Source: Dryas octopetala (taxonomy: Eukaryota > Streptophyta > Magnoliopsida > Rosales > Rosaceae). Taken from it: a stretch of 64,000 bases of DNA. The position numbers and the translations under genes are program-made. The stretch lies in assembly GCA_963921425.1 (NCBI GenBank), contig OY992836.1:17253614-17317613 (forward strand). Direction: 5' to 3'. Each line of letters begins with the position of its first letter. The first letter of the stretch is position 1. Below are positions 59,574 through 64,000 of the stretch, piece by piece. The notes below the pieces were generated by a model that searched no databases, was not told the DNA's origin, and saw only the letters and a list, made by a program, of their open reading frames with translations.

Positions 59574-59960
59574 CCCAAGTGGGTTTTTCGTTTTGTGCAA
59601 AACCCATTTCTGCTTTTGGGTCTCTAGTGCTACATGCTCTGTTTTTCACTGGTCAGTGGACTCAGTACTACAAGGTTTGGGTTTAAAGGAAAGGTTTTTC
59701 TTGGTTTTTCTGAAAAAGCAAAGCTTTTTCATTCTTCTTCATAGACCAGTTAAACAACTACTCCTCTCCCAAGTGGGTTTTTCGTTTTGTGCAAAACCCA
59801 TTTCTGCTTTCGGGTCTCTAGTGCTAAATGCTATGTTTTTCACTGGTCAGTGGACTCAGTACTATAAGGTTTGGGTTTAATGGAAAGGTTTTTCTTGGTT
59901 TTTTTTTTTTTTTTTATTCCGAAAAAGCTTTGCTTTTTCATTCTTTTTCATAGACCAGTT
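59574..59960. repeat. Two tandem copies of a 194 bp unit
   Basis: CCCAAGTGGGTTTTTCG starts at 59574 and again at 59768. The copies match over nearly all their length except a long T run (about 59898-59916) and a small insertion in copy 2. Each unit holds two small inverted repeats: TGGGTTTT with AAAACCCA, and GAAAAAGC with GCTTTTTC. There is a 95-codon frame through part of it, but no domain. Confidence 0.85.
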
Positions 59961-61804
59961 GTGGGTGGCTTGGCCTTCCTCACCTTGCCATTGTGCTCTT
60001 ATAGAAAGAAAGCTTGGTCCTTTTTATGCCCTTCTGTTTTCTAGATTTAGCATATGTTTGTTTATTGAGAAAGTAATGGGGGGAGAAAAATGCATTGAAT
60101 AGTGTTGGGATTTAATTTCTAGTTATGTTTGTCTTTTTTTCTACTAGATTGTTGTCTTAAGTTATGCATGTTTGCTTTGCCTCCCTCTTTGTTTTGACTT
60201 TTTAGTTTGGCTTTCTTTATCAGTCTTCTCTTTTTCTCTGTTCCCATCTCTGTTTTGAGGCTTCGTTGGTGGCCTATAATACATATTATTCAGACCAAAA
60301 TAAAAAAAAATATAGTAGGACAATCGATCTGAAAGTAAAGATATATAGGTAAAATTATAATTTACTTATTCTTAATGGAAACTCGTACGTGTCCAGCTTC
60401 ATGGTGATGGGATGCAGCACAGGAACTATCTACTTGAACTTTATTATCAATCCTTTCTAGATCATATCACCCCAAACAAAGTCCATATCCACAGATACAA
60501 ATTTAGCTTGCTTGATTTGTGCCATCCCATTGATATGCTTCATTTTCTTGGTCAATATCTCCAAATCAGTCTCGCTCACCAAAATTTATCTTGTTCAAAG
60601 CTTTTATTTGCATCTTGAAATTTTATTGGCCTTGTTTGATGCATAGAATTGGATTGGATAGAATAAATGGTTGTATGCTTTGAACTCCTCCTCTCTTTTT
60701 TGCCAGGGAACTCCTCCTCTAGTTCATACATTTATCAATGATCAACTCTCTTCAAGAATTAATTAGATGGCACGCATAATCAAGAACAATAAACATGTAA
60801 AATTTTGGTGGTCTAATAGGATCCCAGCACAGCAGGCAATCCAACATTCATATTTCAACCTCACTTAAGAGTTAAGACTTGTTTGATTATTAATAAAGAT
60901 GAGAATTCCCCTAATCTAAAAGATAAGAATTAGGACCTGTTTGCTTCTTAGTTGCTTTTCACATTAATCTAAGAGACAAGTAATAGAACCAAAAAAAAAA
61001 TCTTACTTAACCAGATACCAATAGGTACAGTACATGGAAAGGATAATAGAGCTACTAATCCCTATAAAATTCTGTTTTGAAAATATTCCCACTTTACTTT
61101 CAAATAAAACTAGAAAATATCTTTCAACAAAATATTTGTTTCTCTTGCTGGGGAAGAGAGAGGGAGAAATAGGAGGAATAGAGAGCGGGAATGGGGATGG
61201 GTGACCGGCCATGCCAGCAAATGATAGCTTGTTGTTTTGATAATGATAATGATTCATTGGTGCATACAAGCCTGTGGCTTTCTTCTAGAGTTGTTTTGAT
61301 TGTTCTGATTTTCAATTTTCTTGCATTTAGAGAGATGCTCACCCTTCAATTAAATAAAGGGGTCTTGTAGCTTCACATCAGCATAAACTTTTAAACCAAA
61401 ACCAACAAAGTATAATTCCTCTGCCTTCTCTCCCCCATCCCCTGCTCTCATGAAGGAACAACTCTCTTCTCCTTTCTCAATCTTTTATTTAAATGAAAGT
61501 AAATAATAACAACCATGAAAATTCATCCAGGGCTTGTGGAAACCCAAGAGCAGCTCCAATTTTAAACATAAAGAACTTATGTGAAATGATAATGTAGGTG
61601 TGATGACTAGCAGAAGGCTTGCTCTTTACTTCTATTTATTAATAGAAGCTGAATTGATGGAGTTATGAACTCTAAATTTAAATTGAACTCAATCCTTTGA
61701 CATTAGATTGATGCAATTAATCTTGATGCTCTTTTTCTTTTTTCTTTTCTTGGGTCAACAAATTGATGACATGAGATATTTTTGTACTAGCAGGTTTAAG
61801 CAGC
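59961..61804. other. ACD6-like gene upstream region
   Basis: 60660-60965 is a duplicate of 58950-59180. The 3' end of this stretch is the ACD6-like leader; CTAGCAG just before GTTTAAGCAGCATGG (near 61795) suggests a leader intron. No other gene seen. Confidence 0.45.
60682..60720 (-). mobile_element. Nano-insertion 17 (empty site at 58962)
   Basis: GAACTCCTCCTCT occurs exactly at 60682-60694 and 60708-60720. The 13 nt insert on the minus strand is CCTGGC, six A, G. The duplicated locus at 58951-58990 (TATGCTTTGAACTCCTCC, then TTTAGTTCATAC) has one copy and no insert. Confidence 0.75.
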
Positions 61805-64000
61805 ATGGAGCTTATGAAACCTGATGTACTCAATGCCGCAAAACAAGGCAAAACTGATGTCCTTTGGGAGTACAGAGAGAATCTTCACCAAATTGTTACT
61901 CCATGCATGAACACAGTGCTGCACATCAGTATCGCTTGCACAAAAAGGACAAAATCAGTTGTAGATATCCTTGCGATGTGTCCAGAGTTACTGTTGAAGA
62001 CCAATGTGAGGGGGGATACTGCATTGCATTTCGCAGCAAAACACGGGCGTGTTGCCATAGTGGAGGCTCTTATAGAAGCTGCAAAACATCTTCGTCACCA
62101 TGAGTATCAGGTCCAACGAGCTTGGCAGAAGTTTATCCAATCCAAAAACAGCAACGGAGACACAGCCTTGCACGAGGCAGTTCGTTTTAATCATCTTAGA
62201 GTGGTGCAGATATTGACCACAGAAGATGACAATCTTTCAACCTTTGCTAATGATGCTGGCGTTACACCACTTTATCTCGCTGCTGAGAGGGGTTTTTCTG
62301 GATTGGTTATTCAGATGCTAACTACAACTGGACCTCTTCATCCATTGTTTCAACATGGACCAGGCCCCAATAGAAGAATTGCATTGCACGCTGCAGTGAT
62401 CAACAATAATGCACGTATGTATACATCCATTTTCACATAACTATATATCCACATATATATACACATTTCCTATAATCCGGACATCAGGATCATACTAAAC
62501 ATCTAGTCCTGTGAGTTTAAGTCATTGTTTGCAGGTTTTCTTAGATGATTTAAGTCCACTATTATAACATTGCATTGAGAGTGTAGAAGTCTCCATATAT
62601 TCAGCTTTGTTTCTTTTTCATTTTATTACCAAATGTTCACTGATTGGTTCAAATATGCTTGCTTATTGAAATAGGCAAACAGAAAATGTTAGCAGAATGC
62701 AGCCTTTACGTTTTCGATCAGTGCATGTAATTATGATTTTGGAAATAGGATGAGTTAACATATATATACCTATCCAATGCCTTTATTATATATGAAGCAT
62801 TTGCATTTTTTCTGCCGCAGAAATCACAATAAAAATACTAGAACACAGTCCATTGGCCACGACTGCAGAAGATGAAAACGGATGGACTCCGCTTCACATG
62901 GCTGCATTCTTGGGTCATTCTTCAATTGTGCAACTGCTACTGGACTCCAATGAAGAGGTTGCTTTGAGGCATGAAAATATAAATGGAATGACACCTCTTC
63001 ATCTAGCAGCCTCCAAAGGCCATATAAAAGCAGTTAATAACCTTCTTTCCCGCTGCCCTAACTGTTGCGAATTGGTTGATCACAAACAACGAAACTTTCT
63101 GCACCATGCCATTGAGAATTACCAATATCGTATACAAGATCTGGTTTTACAAGATCCGTGGTATAGTAGTGTCCTCTTAGATGGCAGGGATGTTGAAGGA
63201 AACACACCCCTACATATGATTGCCAAATCTCTATATGGAAACCAAGGATATTCATTCAGTCAAGACATGTCACTATGGAGATCTGACTGTGATTTCATAT
63301 CTGATCCGAGGGTTGATAGGATGGCAGTGAATAATGGAGGCTTAAATGCTTTAGACATGATTCTTGCCATTAAGACTTCCTCAACATTCAAGGTATATGT
63401 ATATATAGATATGGCTTGTTATTTCCAATTTATCTGTTCATAATCATAATCTATGCTTAGGTTTGGATTTCACATAGAGATAAGGATCAGTGTTGTGATT
63501 GTGATCCTAATCTCCAAGCTCAGCTGATCACATAGATAATTACTTGTATAGGATTGGCCATCTAGCTGTATTTAGAGATATGACAATCCTTGTATAGCTA
63601 TATATATATATATGGCTTGTTATTTTCCAATTTATCTGTTCATAATCATAATCTATGTTTAGTTTTGGATTTCACATAGAGATAAAAGGATCAGTGTTGT
63701 GATTGTGATCCTAACCTCCAAGCTAAGCTGATCACATAGGATAATTACTTGTATATGATTGGCCATCTAGCTGTATTTAGAGATATGACAATCCTTGTAT
63801 AACTATGATTCTTGTCTACGTTCCTGCCAAAAAAAATGATTATTGTCTACGTTAAGCATAAAAGTAATACTAATAGTCTTTGTACGTGTTTGCAGAGTGA
63901 CATTAAATGTTTTTTGGAAGCAAAGGGTGCCACACCAAGCTGTCATGGACTTCCATATCTCAGACCATACACCGAAATTGAGGAAGAAGTCCAGGAAAAT
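61805..64000 (+). CDS. ACD6-like ankyrin-repeat protein, 5' part
   Basis: Ankyrin plus PGG-domain membrane protein; Arabidopsis ACD6 and relatives control cell death and salicylate-linked defence. Exon 1 is 61805-62414 and exon 2 is 62821-63392. Exon 3 starts at 63896 and runs off the window. The visible 428 residues hold about seven ankyrin repeats, for example RGDTALHFAAKHGRVAIVEA, SNGDTALHEAVRFNHLRVVQ, NGWTPLHMAAFLGHSSIVQL and GMTPLHLAASKGHIKAVNNL. The PGG membrane domain must lie beyond the edge; its likely form can be seen in the 47.6-48.1 kb pseudogene. Start choice: first Met after a possible leader intron (MELMKPDVLNAAKQGKTDVL), typical of the family. No break is seen. Confidence 0.9.
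63411..63807. repeat. Tandem duplication of about 200 bp in ACD6-like intron 2
   Basis: ATGGCTTGTTATTT begins at 63411 and again at 63612. The copies share GGATTTCACATAGAGATAA, GATCAGTGTTGTGATTG and GGCCATCTAGCTGTATTTAG with few differences. The first copy includes the last codons of the read-through frame but lies wholly in the intron after the donor at 63393. Confidence 0.9.
63805..63853 (+). mobile_element. Nano-insertion 18 (ACD6-like intron 2)
   Basis: ATGATTCTTGTCTACGTT at 63805-63822 recurs with one mismatch at 63836-63853. The 13 nt insert is CCTGCC followed by seven A. It is close in sequence to the insert at 60695-60707. Confidence 0.65.

Noticed and set aside
61725-61785. T-rich stretch with TTGGGTCAAC near the ACD6-like leader
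   Set aside because: It looks like an insertion tail, but flanking repeats reach only about 6 bp; it may just be the pyrimidine tract of a leader intron.
1-64000. CRISPR arrays, bacterial operons, riboswitches, rRNA genes
   Set aside because: None seen; the window is plant nuclear DNA and the spaced repeats present are microsatellites, TIRs or tandem duplications.

Overview
ORGANISM. This is nuclear DNA from a flowering plant, almost certainly a eudicot. It has multi-exon genes with short GT-AG introns, AT-rich intergenic DNA, MITEs and Mutator-like foldback elements, and plant-specific families (CYP72A P450, TT2-type R2R3-MYB, ACD6-type ankyrin protein, VRN1/REM-type B3, DUF295 F-box). A woody rosid, possibly Rosaceae, is my guess from the overall look of the proteins, but the sequence does not prove it. 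LAYOUT. 1-8.9 kb is a compact block of three general transcription genes: CTR9/VIP6 (Paf1 complex, minus strand, 3' end outside the window), MED20 (Mediator, head-to-head with CTR9 over a 445 bp divergent promoter) and RPC4 (RNA polymerase III). 9.6-11.9 kb is a complete five-exon CYP72A-type P450. 12-41 kb is gene-poor and repeat-rich. It holds two complete R2R3-MYB genes of the proanthocyanidin-regulator (TT2-like) type at 21.8-23.0 and 31.6-32.8 kb, a decayed third copy at 39.9-40.1 kb, five long-TIR elements of Mutator type (three with 9-10 bp target duplications), a CACTA-type MITE and a possible fossil Copia-type LTR. 41.6-42.4 kb is an intact stress-responsive A/B-barrel (UP3-like) gene. 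42.5-61.8 kb is a patchwork of local segmental duplications: one intact and three decayed copies of a small membrane RING-H2 gene, a rearranged ACD6-like ankyrin pseudogene with an internal inversion, a VRN1-like B3 pseudogene, an intact F-box gene, an orphan last exon of an acyl-CoA-binding protein gene, and a poly-A-ended retroposon with a 15 bp target duplication. 61.8 kb to the end is the start of an apparently functional ACD6-like gene, which resembles the source of the 46.7-48.1 kb pseudogene. HOW THE GENES RELATE. The first three genes all serve transcription machinery but in separate complexes. The MYB pair would act with bHLH and WD40 partners on flavonoid genes. The ankyrin, RING and F-box genes belong to families that turn over rapidly and often act in stress or immunity. 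BEST LEAD. I see no new multi-gene system. The most unusual signal is a class of about 19 tiny insertions, mostly 12-40 nt. Each is a few bases, usually ending in TTGRCC or a close variant, plus a short A-run, flanked by direct repeats of 9-19 bp. Three of them have an empty-site counterpart at a duplicated locus inside this same window. They look like extremely 5'-truncated products of target-primed reverse transcription. LIMITS. Gene names come from recognising protein families by eye. No alignment or database search was run. Splice sites were placed by reading frame and consensus.
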